Shown piece by piece: positions 41,865-51,000 of a stretch of 64,000 bases of DNA. The notes under the pieces are model-generated. The model was given only the letters and a program-made list of their open reading frames with translations. It did no database searches and was not told the origin of the DNA. Position 1 is the stretch's first letter. The number at the start of each line of letters is the position of its first letter. The position numbers and the translations under genes were made by a program. The DNA is from Pseudomonas sp. Irchel 3E13 (GTDB lineage Bacteria > Pseudomonadota > Gammaproteobacteria > Pseudomonadales > Pseudomonadaceae): assembly GCF_900187455.1 (NCBI RefSeq), contig NZ_FYDX01000014.1, forward strand, positions 62,001 through 126,000, read 5' to 3'.

Positions 41865-42098
41865 ATGCACAGCCTCTGGTCCCTGCTCTTCAAACGCCAG
41901 CCGCAACGCCACTTCGCGCGCCTCGACGCGCAGGGCCTGTGCCAGGCATTCAAATGCTGCGAACAGCTACCTGCCGGGTTCGGCTGGGTGGAAGTCAGCG
42001 AATCGCGCCTGCAATGGCTGAACCGTCCACTCCCCGGTAACGCCCGGGTCGTACAGCGTCCGCGCGGCAATCGACTGCAGCGCATGCTCGCCGCCTGA
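41865..42098 (+). CDS. Small conserved hypothetical protein
   Basis: A 77-residue basic protein (MHSLWSLLFKRQPQRHFARL, LPAGFGWVEVSESRLQWLNR). I prefer the internal ATG at 41865 over the ATG at 41832 because the protein text becomes family-like there. No domain recognised; no membrane segment. Confidence 0.6.
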   Translation: MHSLWSLLFKRQPQRHFARLDAQGLCQAFKCCEQLPAGFGWVEVSESRLQWLNRPLPGNARVVQRPRGNRLQRMLAA

Positions 42099-42150
42099 CG
42101 GCCGAGCAAGAAAAGTCGTTAATAAAGGTCGTTTCTCCCGGCGACCTCGT

Positions 42151-42156
42151 TATAAT
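42151..42156 (+). promoter_or_regulatory. Perfect TATAAT -10 element of a leader or small RNA
   Basis: TATAAT in CTCGTTATAATCTGCC. No good -35 is seen at 16-18 bp, so an extended or activator-assisted promoter is possible. The next annotated gene, mqo, starts 550 bp downstream. Confidence 0.45.
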
Positions 42157-42162
42157 CTGCCC

Positions 42163-42288
42163 CCGATTATAAGGACGTCTCCTGATCGGGCCCCGCAGTA
42201 CCGCCAATGCCACGCATCGGCTTCCCCGCATCCGCCCACAGAGAGCCGCCCACACAGGTCTTGCGAAGCCGGTGTGCCCGCTTTTTTC
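42163..42288 (+). ncRNA. Candidate small RNA or attenuated leader
   Basis: Starting just after the TATAAT at 42151, about 120 nt of GC-rich sequence ends in a terminator-like structure: CACACAGG (42251-42258), 10-nt loop, CCGGTGTG (42269-42276, one mismatch), then CCCGCTTTTTT. It has no good protein frame on the plus strand. It could be an sRNA or an attenuator in the mqo leader. Confidence 0.4.
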
Positions 42289-42366
42289 TCGGCCCCCATG
42301 CTCTGCCTGAACCTGACGGACCTGCCCTGCACGGTCCATTTTTGAGGTTCACGACTCCAAAAGAGC

Positions 42367-42500
42367 GTGAAAAAACGGGTTTTCACAACTTCACAAGAGT
42401 GTGGCGAGCAATGAACAGTCTGGTATGTGCAAAAGCATCATCAGTGTCCCGAACAGCCCCAAGCAGCTGGCTACGGCCTTCATCCGTCATGGGTGACTGA
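42367..42500 (+). other. Two overlapping mini-ORFs in the mqo leader
   Basis: A 15-codon ORF with GTG start (42367) stops at TGA 42412-42414. Its stop overlaps the ATG (42411) of a 29-codon ORF ending at 42500. The first ORF lies in a hairpin (GTGAAAA, AACGGG, TTTTCAC). ATGA overlaps suggest translational coupling, but no ribosome binding site is strong. The region 42501-42704 contains only the mqo ribosome binding area (GGAGATGCGTTAA before the ATG). Confidence 0.3.
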
Positions 42501-42704
42501 GGCCGGTTTCATAGCGCACGACGGGCGCCTCGACCATAAGTCGAATTGCCGCACCGGCCGCAAAATGCGTTCATACGCATCTAACGAGCCTGGTTGGCAG
42601 TGTCCGTGAACGTTGGAAAGCTGCGAAGTATCGGATAGGGCAGTCTCGGAGTTCCGGGGTCCTATGCTGTCAATTAGGTGCTGAAGATTTTGGAGATGCG
42701 TTAA

Positions 42705-44210
42705 ATGGCGCAGAACGAAACAGTCGATGTGGTACTGGTAGGGGCAGGCATCATGAGTGCCACCCTGGCCGTGCTGCTCAAGGAACTCGACCCGGCAATC
42801 AAGCTGGAAGTCGTCGAGTTGATGGATTCGGGTGCCGCGGAAAGTTCCAATCCGTGGAACAACGCAGGTACGGGCCATGCCGGGCTGTGTGAACTGAACT
42901 ACACGCCTCAGGCCGCTGACGGCAGCATCGACATCAAGAAAGCGGTGCTGATCAACACCCAGTTCGAGGTTTCCCGTCAGTTCTGGGCGTACCTGAGCAA
43001 AAAAGGTGCGTTCAGCTCGCCACGGGCGTTCATCAACCCGGTGCCACACCTGAGCTACGTCGAGGGTGACAAAGGCGTCGCGTTCCTGAAGAAGCGCTTC
43101 GAGCTGCTCAAGCAGCATCACGCCTTCACCGAGATGGAATACACCGAAGACCAGGCGGTGATGAAGGAGTGGATGCCACTGATGATGCCGGGTCGCCCGG
43201 CGGACCAGAAGATCGCCGCTACCCGCGTGATCAAGGGCACCGACGTCAACTTCGGCGCGCTGACCAACAAACTGCTCAAGCACCTGGCCAACGCGCCGGA
43301 TGCGCAGGTCAAGTACAGCAAGAAGGTCACTGGCCTGCGCCGTAACGGCAGCGGCTGGACCGTCAGCGTCAAGGACGTCAACAGCGGCAGCAGCCGTGAT
43401 GTCGACGCCCGCTTCGTGTTCCTCGGCGCCGGTGGCGCGGCCCTGCCGCTGCTGCAAGCGTCCGGTATCCCGGAAAGCAAAGGCTTCGGCGGCTTCCCGG
43501 TCAGTGGCCAGTGGCTGCGCTGCGACAACCCGGAAATCGTCAAGCAACACCAGGCCAAGGTCTACAGCCAGGCCGCGGTCGGTGCTCCGCCGATGTCGGT
43601 TCCGCACCTCGACACCCGTGTGGTGGACGGCAAGAAATCCCTGCTGTTCGGCCCATACGCGGGCTTTACCACCAAGTTCCTCAAGTACGGTTCGTTCCTT
43701 GACCTGCCGCTGTCGGTGCGCATGGGCAACATCGGCCCGATGCTGGCCGTGGCCCGCGACAACATGGACCTGACCAAGTACCTGGTCAGCGAAGTGATGC
43801 AGTCGATGGAGCAGCGCCTGGACTCCCTGCGCCGCTTCTATCCGGAAGCGAAAGCCGAGGACTGGCGCCTGGAAGTCGCCGGCCAGCGCGTGCAGATCAT
43901 CAAGAAAGACCCGAAAAAAGGCGGCGTTCTGCAGTTCGGTACCGAACTGGTGGCCGCACAGGACGGCACCCTCGCCGCCCTGCTGGGTGCCTCGCCAGGC
44001 GCTTCGGTGACAGTGTCGATCATGCTGGATCTGATCGAACGCTGCTTTGCCGACAAGGCCAAGGGCGAGTGGGCCGAGAAGCTCAAGGAAATCTTCCCCG
44101 CGCGGGAGAAAGTCCTGGCAGCCGACGCAGCCCTGTACCACAAGGTCAGCGCCTACAACGACGAGGCCCTGGGCCTGGTCGAAAGCAGCCCGGCGCCAAG
44201 CTACGCTTGA
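42705..44210 (+). CDS. mqo: Malate:quinone oxidoreductase
   Basis: A 501-residue FAD-dependent membrane-associated enzyme oxidising malate to oxaloacetate and reducing quinone. The FAD fold starts at VDVVLVGAGIMSATLAVLLK, with AESSNPWNNAGTGHAG and the C-terminal GASPGASVTVSIMLD. It matches PA4640 (mqoB) by position. The 5' region is long (over 500 bp from the nearest gene), suggesting leader control. Confidence 0.95.
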   Translation: MAQNETVDVVLVGAGIMSATLAVLLKELDPAIKLEVVELMDSGAAESSNPWNNAGTGHAGLCELNYTPQAADGSIDIKKAVLINTQFEVSRQFWAYLSKKGAFSSPRAFINPVPHLSYVEGDKGVAFLKKRFELLKQHHAFTEMEYTEDQAVMKEWMPLMMPGRPADQKIAATRVIKGTDVNFGALTNKLLKHLANAPDAQVKYSKKVTGLRRNGSGWTVSVKDVNSGSSRDVDARFVFLGAGGAALPLLQASGIPESKGFGGFPVSGQWLRCDNPEIVKQHQAKVYSQAAVGAPPMSVPHLDTRVVDGKKSLLFGPYAGFTTKFLKYGSFLDLPLSVRMGNIGPMLAVARDNMDLTKYLVSEVMQSMEQRLDSLRRFYPEAKAEDWRLEVAGQRVQIIKKDPKKGGVLQFGTELVAAQDGTLAALLGASPGASVTVSIMLDLIERCFADKAKGEWAEKLKEIFPAREKVLAADAALYHKVSAYNDEALGLVESSPAPSYA

Positions 44211-44221
44211 GTCGCGCTCAT

Positions 44222-44249
44222 AAAAAAACGCCCTTCGGGGCGTTTTTTT
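44222..44249 (+). terminator. Rho-independent terminator of mqo
   Basis: AAAAAAACGCCC, tetraloop TTCG, GGGCGTTTTTTT, 12 bp after the stop. Symmetric, so it also serves the convergent gene at 44265. Confidence 0.95.
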
Positions 44250-44264
44250 TGCGCCGAAGATCGA

Positions 44265-44555
44265 TCAGCCGCGGGCTTTCTCTATGATCTCGACGTATTC
44301 CGGCGCGTTGCGCTGGTCGGCGATCGCCTCGACGAAGGTCTTGCCGTGCTCGTCCTTGCCGTCCAGGTCGTAACCGGCTTCAACGAAGAAACCGACATAA
44401 CGCTCGAAGTCGTCGATGCGCAGGCCACGGTAGCCCTTGATCAGCTTGTGGTGCGAAGGCGAGGTCACGCCATCGGCTGGCTCGTAAATGAGGAACGATT
44501 TGACGTAGTCATCGCTGATTTCGTCGCCAATCACCTGCTTCTTGTCTTTACGCAT
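44265..44555 (-). CDS. PA4642 family protein
   Basis: A 96-residue soluble protein (MRKDKKQVIGDEISDDYVKS, GYRGLRIDDFERYVGFFVEA). It is conserved in Pseudomonas next to mqo and has no known function. I use the internal ATG at MRKDKKQ; ten extra codons upstream are open. Confidence 0.85.
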   Translation of the reverse strand: MRKDKKQVIGDEISDDYVKSFLIYEPADGVTSPSHHKLIKGYRGLRIDDFERYVGFFVEAGYDLDGKDEHGKTFVEAIADQRNAPEYVEIIEKARG

Positions 44556-44627
44556 TACCGACTCCAACTGAACCATCAAGGACATTTTCCACGGGGCGGG
44601 CAGTTTACCCCCCGGCGGGCCCGGCGC

Positions 44628-45098
44628 TCAACGCGCGCGAAGGGTTCCGGTGTGCAGATCGGCCCAGATGTGGCCGTTGGGGTAGCTGAGGAATTGCACG
44701 TAGACGGTGTCGTTGCGCAGCAGGTCGAGGATCACCTGGTACTGCGCCGGCGCGTAATTCAGGGTCAGGGTGCGGGTGGCACTGTCGAAAGCCGGCTTTT
44801 TCAGGCTTTTGCCCTCGCCGTCGAAGCTGATCACCACCTGGGTGATGGTCGCGCCCTGGCTGAGCGGCTTGCCTTTCAGGCGCATGGTCAGCGACGAAGT
44901 GATCGGCAGCGGTTGCTGGTTGGACTGGCGCTGGTTACCGACGACCACCGAATAGCTGGTCACTTGCAGCAGTTGCTGGCTTTCGGGGTTTTCCCCGCGT
45001 ACCGACTGCTCGTCCGGCGGCAGGAACTGGCCATGCATCGGCGCCGCAACGGCAGGCAGGCTCAGGAACAGGAGAAGCGGGAGAATCGTCGCACGCAT
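44628..45098 (-). CDS. Conserved periplasmic hypothetical protein
   Basis: A 156-residue exported protein with signal peptide ending near AVAAPMHG. The mature part is beta-rich (QLLQVTSYSVVVGNQR, ATRTLTLNYAPAQYQVILDL). It corresponds by position to PA4643. No catalytic motif is visible. Confidence 0.8.
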   Translation of the reverse strand: MRATILPLLLFLSLPAVAAPMHGQFLPPDEQSVRGENPESQQLLQVTSYSVVVGNQRQSNQQPLPITSSLTMRLKGKPLSQGATITQVVISFDGEGKSLKKPAFDSATRTLTLNYAPAQYQVILDLLRNDTVYVQFLSYPNGHIWADLHTGTLRAR

Positions 45099-45184
45099 GA
45101 CAGGCTCCTTGGAGGGCCTGGCACTCTACCATGATGTGTCCGGTTGTCGCGGGGCGCAGGCGTTGCGCCAGGCCCCGCGGGCAA

Positions 45185-45658
45185 TCAGTCGAACTGTGCG
45201 CGCATCCACGCCTGGTAGGCCGCGACTTCCGGACCGCCTTCGCGCGGTGCCCAAGGGGCCATGTCGCCGTCGCTGACCGGGCGGTACGGGCCGGCCTTGC
45301 ATTCGAACATCAGGGTGTCAGGTTCCATGACCACCAGGCCATGGAAAATGCCGGGCGCCAGATCAACCCCCAGGCAATCGCCGCCAGCCTGCATGATCCG
45401 CTTGTCCAGCACGTTGCCGGCCTCATCGAAAATCAGCACGCCTAGCTTGCCCTTGAGGACGATCAGGTTCTCGGCCTTGTCGGCCGCCTGGTGGCGGTGA
45501 GGCGGAACGTAGGTTTCCGGCTGCAGGCCGACCAGCATGCGGTGGCACGGATCTTCCATCTCATGGAAGTTGTGGTGCGCACGGGCCCGCGGGCTTTGCG
45601 CGGCCTTTTGTGCCACCTCGGCAAACAGCGACTGGTCCAGGTAGGAAGGCTTGGCCAT
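45185..45658 (-). CDS. WbuC family cupin metalloprotein
   Basis: A 157-residue cupin with the metal site in PPHRHQAADKAENLIVLKG and a second His later (PGIFHGLVV). Family members are found with O-antigen genes (WbuC) and in nucleotide metabolism neighbourhoods; the reaction is undetermined. The ATG lies 5 bp downstream of the hpt stop, so it is cotranscribed with hpt. Confidence 0.85.
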   Translation of the reverse strand: MAKPSYLDQSLFAEVAQKAAQSPRARAHHNFHEMEDPCHRMLVGLQPETYVPPHRHQAADKAENLIVLKGKLGVLIFDEAGNVLDKRIMQAGGDCLGVDLAPGIFHGLVVMEPDTLMFECKAGPYRPVSDGDMAPWAPREGGPEVAAYQAWMRAQFD

Positions 45659-45662
45659 GGTG

Positions 45663-46220
45663 TCAGAGTCCTTTGACGGCGTAGATGCCATTGGCGTTAC
45701 GCCAGTAGCCCTTGTAATCCATGCCGTAGCCGAAGACATAGCGGTCGACGCAGCTCAGGCCAACGAAGTCGGCCTTGAGGTCCGGGCTGGCCTTGCGGTC
45801 GTGGTCCTTGTCGATCAGCACGGCGGTGTAGACGTTGCGCGCACCGGCATGACGGCAGAAATCCATGATGGCGCTGAGGGTGTGACCTTCGTCGAGGATG
45901 TCGTCGATGATCAGCACGTCGCGGTCGATGAACGAGACTTCCGGTTTGGCCTTCCAGAACAGGTCGCCGCCGCTGGTCTGGTTGCGGTAGCGGGTGGCGT
46001 GCAGGTAGGAGGATTCCAGCGGGAACGGCAGGTGGGTCAACAGTTTGCCGGCGAAGATCAGCCCGCCGTTCATGACACAGAACACCACCGGGTTGCTGTC
46101 GGCCAGGCGCTCGGTAATCTGCGCGCCGACCCGGGCGATGGCCGCCTCGACTGCGGCTTCATCGTGCAGGCAGTCGGCCTCGCGCATGACTTGACGGATG
46201 TGCTCGAGATCAGCGGACAT
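45663..46220 (-). CDS. hpt: Hypoxanthine-guanine phosphoribosyltransferase
   Basis: A 185-residue purine salvage enzyme with the PRPP-binding motif VLIIDDILDEGHTL and catalytic region EVSFIDRD. It converts hypoxanthine and guanine to IMP and GMP. The start MSADLEHIRQV was preferred to the upstream MPAFPNP. It is divergent from upp across 165 bp, which contain a CTGGAC-TAAC-GTCCAG dyad. Confidence 0.93.
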   Translation of the reverse strand: MSADLEHIRQVMREADCLHDEAAVEAAIARVGAQITERLADSNPVVFCVMNGGLIFAGKLLTHLPFPLESSYLHATRYRNQTSGGDLFWKAKPEVSFIDRDVLIIDDILDEGHTLSAIMDFCRHAGARNVYTAVLIDKDHDRKASPDLKADFVGLSCVDRYVFGYGMDYKGYWRNANGIYAVKGL

Positions 46221-46385
46221 GAAACTCTCCAGGGAGTCAGGATTTGGAAAAGCGGGCAAAGGTACGCATCCACACGCATCAGATCAAGCATTTCTGGACT
46301 AACGTCCAGTGTGGCTATAGGACACACACGGTCGAATAGATTAATCTAGCGCGGTTTTTTTGCCCGCATTCCGGAGCCCTTCCCC

Positions 46386-47024
46386 ATGCCCATCCGTGAG
46401 ATCCGCCATCCGCTGATCCGCCACAAGCTCGGCCTCATGCGCCGTGCCGATATCAGTACCAAGAATTTTCGCGAACTCGCCCAGGAAGTCGGCGCGCTCC
46501 TGACCTATGAAGCCACCAAGGACCTGCCGCTGGAAACCTATTCCATCGATGGCTGGTGCGGCGCCGTTGAAGTCGAGAAGATCGCCGGCAAGAAAATCAC
46601 TGTAGTCCCGATCCTGCGCGCCGGCATCGGCATGCTCGAAGGCGTGCTCAGCCTGATCCCGGGCGCCAAAGTCAGCGCCGTAGGCGTGGCCCGCAACGAG
46701 GAAACCCTCGAAGCCCACACCTACCTGGAAAAACTCGCGCCGGAAATCGACCAGCGCCTGGCCCTGATCATCGACCCGATGCTGGCCACCGGCGGTTCCA
46801 TGGTCGCGACCATCGAGCTGCTCAAGCGCGCCGGTTGCAAGGATATCCGCGCCATGGTCCTGGTGGCCGCGCCGGAAGGCATCGCCGTGGTGGAAAAAGC
46901 CCACCCTGACGTGCAGCTCTTCACCGCTTCGATCGACCAGCGCCTGAACGAAGACGGCTACATCATTCCCGGCCTGGGCGATGCCGGCGACAAGATCTTC
47001 GGCACCAAGCAGAAGGACGCCTGA
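46386..47024 (+). CDS. upp: Uracil phosphoribosyltransferase
   Basis: A 212-residue enzyme making UMP from uracil and PRPP. The PRPP motif is LIIDPMLATGGSM and the uracil-binding C-terminus is DEDGYIIPGLGDAGDKIFGT. CCGGAG lies 9 bp before the ATG. It forms an operon with uraA, 2 bp downstream. Confidence 0.97.
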   Translation: MPIREIRHPLIRHKLGLMRRADISTKNFRELAQEVGALLTYEATKDLPLETYSIDGWCGAVEVEKIAGKKITVVPILRAGIGMLEGVLSLIPGAKVSAVGVARNEETLEAHTYLEKLAPEIDQRLALIIDPMLATGGSMVATIELLKRAGCKDIRAMVLVAAPEGIAVVEKAHPDVQLFTASIDQRLNEDGYIIPGLGDAGDKIFGTKQKDA

Positions 47025-47026
47025 GC

Positions 47027-48301
47027 ATGCAGGACGAGTTCAACGAACCGCTCTGGCGCCAGATCGTCTCCGGCGCACAAATGCTCTTCGTGGCCTTCGG
47101 CGCCCTGGTGCTGATGCCACTGATCACCGGCCTTGATCCCAACGTTGCACTGTTTACCGCAGGCCTCGGCACGCTGCTGTTCCAGATCGTCACCGGGCGT
47201 CAGGTGCCGGTGTTCCTGGCCTCCAGCTTTGCCTTCATCACCCCGATCATCCTCGCCAAGGGCCAGTTCGGCCTGGCCGAAACCATGGGCGGCGTCATGG
47301 CTGCGGGCTTCGTCTACACCTTCCTGGGCCTGGCGGTGAAGATCAAAGGCACCGGGTTCATCGACCGCCTGCTGCCACCGGTGGTGATCGGTCCGGTCAT
47401 CATCTCCATCGGCCTGGCCATGGCGCCGATCGCGGCCAACATGGCCATGGGCAAGGCCGGCGACGGCACCGCCCTGATGCCGTACAGCACGGCGATGATG
47501 ATCTCGATGCCGGCACTGCTGACCACCCTGATCGTCGCGGTCTTCGGCAAAGGCATCTTCCGCCTGGTGCCGATCATTGCCGGCGTGCTGGTGGGCTTTG
47601 GCCTGTCGTTCGCCTTCGGTGTGGTCGATGTCGCCAAGATCGCTGCTGCGCCTTGGCTTGAACTGCCGAAGTTCACCGCGCCGGCGTTCAACTGGCAGGC
47701 CATCCTGTTCATCGTTCCGGTCGCCCTGGCGCCGGCGATCGAACATATCGGCGGCGTGATCGCGGTAGGCAGCGTGACCGGTCGCGATTACCTGAAGACC
47801 CCTGGCCTGCACCGCACCCTGCTGGGTGACGGCATTGCCACCACCACTGCCGGCCTGTTCGGCGGCCCGCCCAACACCACCTACGCCGAAGTGACTGGCG
47901 CGGTGATGCTGACCAAGAACTACAACCCGAAGATCATGACCTGGGCGGCGGTATTCGCCATTACCCTGGCGTTCATCGGCAAGTTCGGCGCGCTGTTGCA
48001 GAGCATTCCGGTGCCGGTGATGGGCGGCATTCTCTGCCTGCTGTTCGGCTCGATCGCTGCGGTCGGCATGAACACCATGATCCGCCACAAGATCGACCTG
48101 AGCGAAGCCCGCAACCTGGTGATCGTTTCGGTGACCCTGGTATTCGGTATCGGCGGTGTGCTGGTAGGTAGCGGTGACGGCCCGGATGACTGGGGCCTGA
48201 AAGGCATCGCGCTGTGCGCGGTGGTGGCTATCGCCCTGAACCTGCTGTTGCCGGGCAATGATGGTTGGAAGAACAAGGTGATGGATGATCATCTGCCCTG
48301 A
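47027..48301 (+). CDS. uraA: Uracil:proton symporter
   Basis: A 424-residue nucleobase transporter of the NCS2 family, about 14 helices. The family motif region is ALAPAIEHIGGVIAVGSVTG, with GGPPNTTYAEVTG in the core. It supplies uracil for upp. A rho-independent terminator follows 28 bp later. Confidence 0.96.
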   Translation: MQDEFNEPLWRQIVSGAQMLFVAFGALVLMPLITGLDPNVALFTAGLGTLLFQIVTGRQVPVFLASSFAFITPIILAKGQFGLAETMGGVMAAGFVYTFLGLAVKIKGTGFIDRLLPPVVIGPVIISIGLAMAPIAANMAMGKAGDGTALMPYSTAMMISMPALLTTLIVAVFGKGIFRLVPIIAGVLVGFGLSFAFGVVDVAKIAAAPWLELPKFTAPAFNWQAILFIVPVALAPAIEHIGGVIAVGSVTGRDYLKTPGLHRTLLGDGIATTTAGLFGGPPNTTYAEVTGAVMLTKNYNPKIMTWAAVFAITLAFIGKFGALLQSIPVPVMGGILCLLFGSIAAVGMNTMIRHKIDLSEARNLVIVSVTLVFGIGGVLVGSGDGPDDWGLKGIALCAVVAIALNLLLPGNDGWKNKVMDDHLP

Positions 48302-48328
48302 GGGGAGTGATTTTCACCTGTAGAAATG

Positions 48329-48353
48329 GGGCTGCGTTGGCAGCCCTTTTTTT
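48329..48353 (+). terminator. Rho-independent terminator of upp-uraA
   Basis: GGGCTGC, loop GTTG, GCAGCCC followed by seven T. Confidence 0.95.
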
Positions 48354-48421
48354 GTGGTGAATACAGGGACAACTGATGCGAGCACCGCAACCCTTGTGGG
48401 AGCTGGTCTTGCCAGCGAAAA

Positions 48422-48885
48422 GCATGGGTATCTACATATCTTTAGGTCATGTGGTGGCTGGAAGGCGCCTGTCAAAAGACCGAGTAATGGCCACCAGGCG
48501 CATGCCGGAAGATCTCTATCGCTCTCAAGATCGAGCGCCGCCCGCGCGGCGCATCGCGAGCAAGCTCGCTCCTACATTTGTTGCAACGTGCCTATGCCTG
48601 TCAGGCCATAGTTGACCGCCTTGTTTGTACGACGCGGTATCGAGTCGATTTCAACAGCCTCCCCGCGATTCATCGCCAAACGCCAAGGGCGGGCAACACC
48701 CCACCGTCAGGCCATGGCACGTTGCAACCGATGTAGGAGCGAGCTTGCTCGCGATGCGCCGCGCGGGCGGCGCTCGGTCTTGAGAGCGCTGAAAAATTGT
48801 CGGCTAGCGAATGGTGGCCATTACTCGGTTTCCTGACTGGCGCCTCATGGTCTTTAGGCAATCCCGAGATGTGTAGATACCCATG
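48422..48885. repeat. Repeat island: two 170-bp inverted arms with REPs
   Basis: Left arm 48422-48592 and right arm 48716-48885 are inverted copies of equal length (171 and 170 bp). Shared blocks, from outer end inward, are GCATGGGTATCTACA, ACCGAGTAATGGCCACCA, CGCTCTCAAGA plus CGAGCGCCGCCCGCGCGGCG, the REP CATCGCGAGCAAGCTCGC and CTCCTACAT, and GTTGCAACGTGCC. Sequence between the blocks is diverged. The centre (48593-48715) is unrelated and has no gene. The whole 657-bp gap contains no supported ORF; the small frames in it translate the REPs (EQARSY-type peptides). Confidence 0.85.
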
Positions 48886-48958
48886 CAGCGATGAGGCCCG
48901 CCAGAGCAACCATGATGCTCCTGCCACCGCCATCGCTGGCAAGCCAGCCCCACAAGGA

Positions 48959-49972
48959 TCAAGCCCGCTCGCACAGCGTAACCAGCGCCTGCACCCATTG
49001 CGGGTGATCATTCAGACAAGGCACCAACTTCAACTCCTCCCCGCCCGCCTCGATGAACTGCTCGCGACCGCGGTCGCCAATTTCTTCGAGGGTCTCGATA
49101 CAGTCGGCAACGAACGCCGGGCACATCACCAACAGCTTTTTCGCCCCGGCCTTGGCCAGTTCATCCAGCCGCGCTTCGGTGTAGGGCTCGATCCACTTCG
49201 CCTTGCCCAGCCGCGACTGGAAGGACACCGACCATTTGCCATCCGGCAAGCCCATCTTGCGCGCGAAGGCCTGGGCGGTCCGCAGGCACTGACCGCGATA
49301 ACAGACGGCGAGCATTTCCGCCGAGGCCTCACGACAGCAGTCGGCGTCCTGGAAGTTATGCGTACCAGTCGGGTCGAGCTTCTTCAGGTGCCGCTCCGGC
49401 AGCCCGTGGAAACTCAGCAGAAGATGATCGAAATCCTGTTCCAGGTAAGGCCTGGCACTCGCCACCAGGGCATCGATGTACTCGGGCTGGTCATAGAACG
49501 GCTTCAACACCGTCATCTGCAACGGCAGTTGCTGCTCGGCGATGACCGCGTTCGCCTGAGTGATCACGGTGGTCACCGTGCTGTCGGCGAACTGCGGATA
49601 CAGGGGCGCGAGGGTCACTTTGCGCACGCCTTGGGCGGCGAGTTTCTTCAACACCGAGGGCAGCGACGGCTCGCCATAGCGCATGGCGATTTCCACCGGC
49701 CCGTGGGTCCAGTGCGGCGCCACGGCCTGTTGCAGACGACGGGTCAGCACCACCAGCGGCGAGCCCTCGTCCCACCAGATCGATGCGTAGGCATGGGCGG
49801 ACTGTTCCGGGCGCTTGATCAGGATCAGCGACACCAGCAGACGCCGCACCGGCCACGGCAAGTCGATCACGTAAGGGTCCATCAGGAACTGATTGAGGTA
49901 ACGGCGCACATCGGCGACGGAGGTGGACGCCGGTGAACCCAGGTTGACCAGCAGCAAAGCATGATCGGTCAT
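48959..49972 (-). CDS. hemH: Ferrochelatase
   Basis: A 337-residue enzyme inserting Fe2+ into protoporphyrin IX, the last step of heme synthesis. Family motifs are seen: LLVNLGSPASTSVADVRRYL at the start, LLLSFHGLPERHL with the catalytic His, and VMCPAFVADCIETLEEI. It lies downstream of the yfcH-like gene with a 12-bp gap. Its location beside photolyase genes may reflect porphyrin phototoxicity control. Confidence 0.95.
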   Translation of the reverse strand: MTDHALLLVNLGSPASTSVADVRRYLNQFLMDPYVIDLPWPVRRLLVSLILIKRPEQSAHAYASIWWDEGSPLVVLTRRLQQAVAPHWTHGPVEIAMRYGEPSLPSVLKKLAAQGVRKVTLAPLYPQFADSTVTTVITQANAVIAEQQLPLQMTVLKPFYDQPEYIDALVASARPYLEQDFDHLLLSFHGLPERHLKKLDPTGTHNFQDADCCREASAEMLAVCYRGQCLRTAQAFARKMGLPDGKWSVSFQSRLGKAKWIEPYTEARLDELAKAGAKKLLVMCPAFVADCIETLEEIGDRGREQFIEAGGEELKLVPCLNDHPQWVQALVTLCERA

Positions 49973-49984
49973 GCAACATCCTTT

Positions 49985-50887
49985 TCAGAGGCGGGGGGAC
50001 AACTCATCCAGCGCCGATTGCACATCGTTGAAACGGAAGGTGAAGCCCGCCGCCAGCGCACGCACCGGGCGGGCGCGCTGGCCACCGAGCAGCAAGGTCG
50101 ACAGCTCGCCAAGCCCCGCTTTCAACACCAGCGCAGGCAGCGGCATGAACGCCGGCCGGTGCAGCGTGCGGCCCAGGCGCCGGGCGAACTCGCGGTTGCG
50201 GACAGGCTCCGGAGCGCAGGCATTATAAGGACCGCTGGCATCGTTGCGCTGCAAGAGAAAATCAATCAGGGCGATTTCGTCGTGGATATGAATCCACGGC
50301 ATCCACTGCCGGCCATCGCCGATCGGCCCGCCCAGCCCGAGTTTGAAGGGCAGCCGCAGGCGCGACAAAAAGCCGCCCTCGCTGGCCAGGACCAACCCGG
50401 TGCGAAGCAGCACGACACGGATGCCCAGGGCTTCGGCGCGCTGCGCGGTTTCTTCCCAGGCGATGCACAACTGGCTGGCGAAGTCCTCTTTGACCGGGCG
50501 CGAAGACTCGGTCAATTCACGCTCGCCGCCATCGCCATACCAACCCACCGCGGAGCCGGAAATCATCACGGCCGGGCGCTGCTCACGGCGCTCCAGCCAG
50601 GCCAGCAGGTGTTCGGTCAGGGTGATCCGGCTGCCCCACAACTGCGCCCGCCGCGACACGGTCCAGGGCCGATCGGCGATCGGCGCGCCGGCCAGGTTGA
50701 TGACCGCATCCAGCGGCCCGTCGCCGTAAGCCTCCAGCTCGCTGATGCCGCGAACGCCGGCACCGCAAAGCCGGCCAACCTGATCGGCACGACGGCTCCA
50801 GACCGTCAGTCGATGACCCTGGTCGAGCCAGTGGCGACACAGTTGCTGTCCAATCAGGCCGGTACCACCGGTCAGCAATATATTCAT
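49985..50887 (-). CDS. TIGR01777 family epimerase (YfcH/SulA-like)
   Basis: A 300-residue NAD(P)-binding protein with LLTGGTGLIGQQLCR at the N-terminus, INLAGAPIADRPWT, and a C-terminal DUF1731-like end. It belongs to the extended SDR family; its substrate is unknown. First gene of the unit with hemH. The shared upstream region carries a light-regulator operator. Confidence 0.88.
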   Translation of the reverse strand: MNILLTGGTGLIGQQLCRHWLDQGHRLTVWSRRADQVGRLCGAGVRGISELEAYGDGPLDAVINLAGAPIADRPWTVSRRAQLWGSRITLTEHLLAWLERREQRPAVMISGSAVGWYGDGGERELTESSRPVKEDFASQLCIAWEETAQRAEALGIRVVLLRTGLVLASEGGFLSRLRLPFKLGLGGPIGDGRQWMPWIHIHDEIALIDFLLQRNDASGPYNACAPEPVRNREFARRLGRTLHRPAFMPLPALVLKAGLGELSTLLLGGQRARPVRALAAGFTFRFNDVQSALDELSPRL

Positions 50888-51000
50888 GGCCGTGTCCTCA
50901 TGATGGCGCTCGCTGGTCTACTTTTAAAAGCAAGGCACTTTTTTGACCGTTCACTCTGGGATAAACATAGGCCAACCTGTTGCAACGAGCCGACTGATCT

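Noticed and set aside
42150..42386. Minus-strand frame of 78 codons in the mqo leader
   Set aside because: It lies antisense to the candidate leader RNA, has no ribosome binding site and unlikely composition.
48354..48836. Several short frames in the repeat island
   Set aside because: They translate REP elements (peptides such as EQARSY and ASKLAPT) and lack ribosome binding sites.
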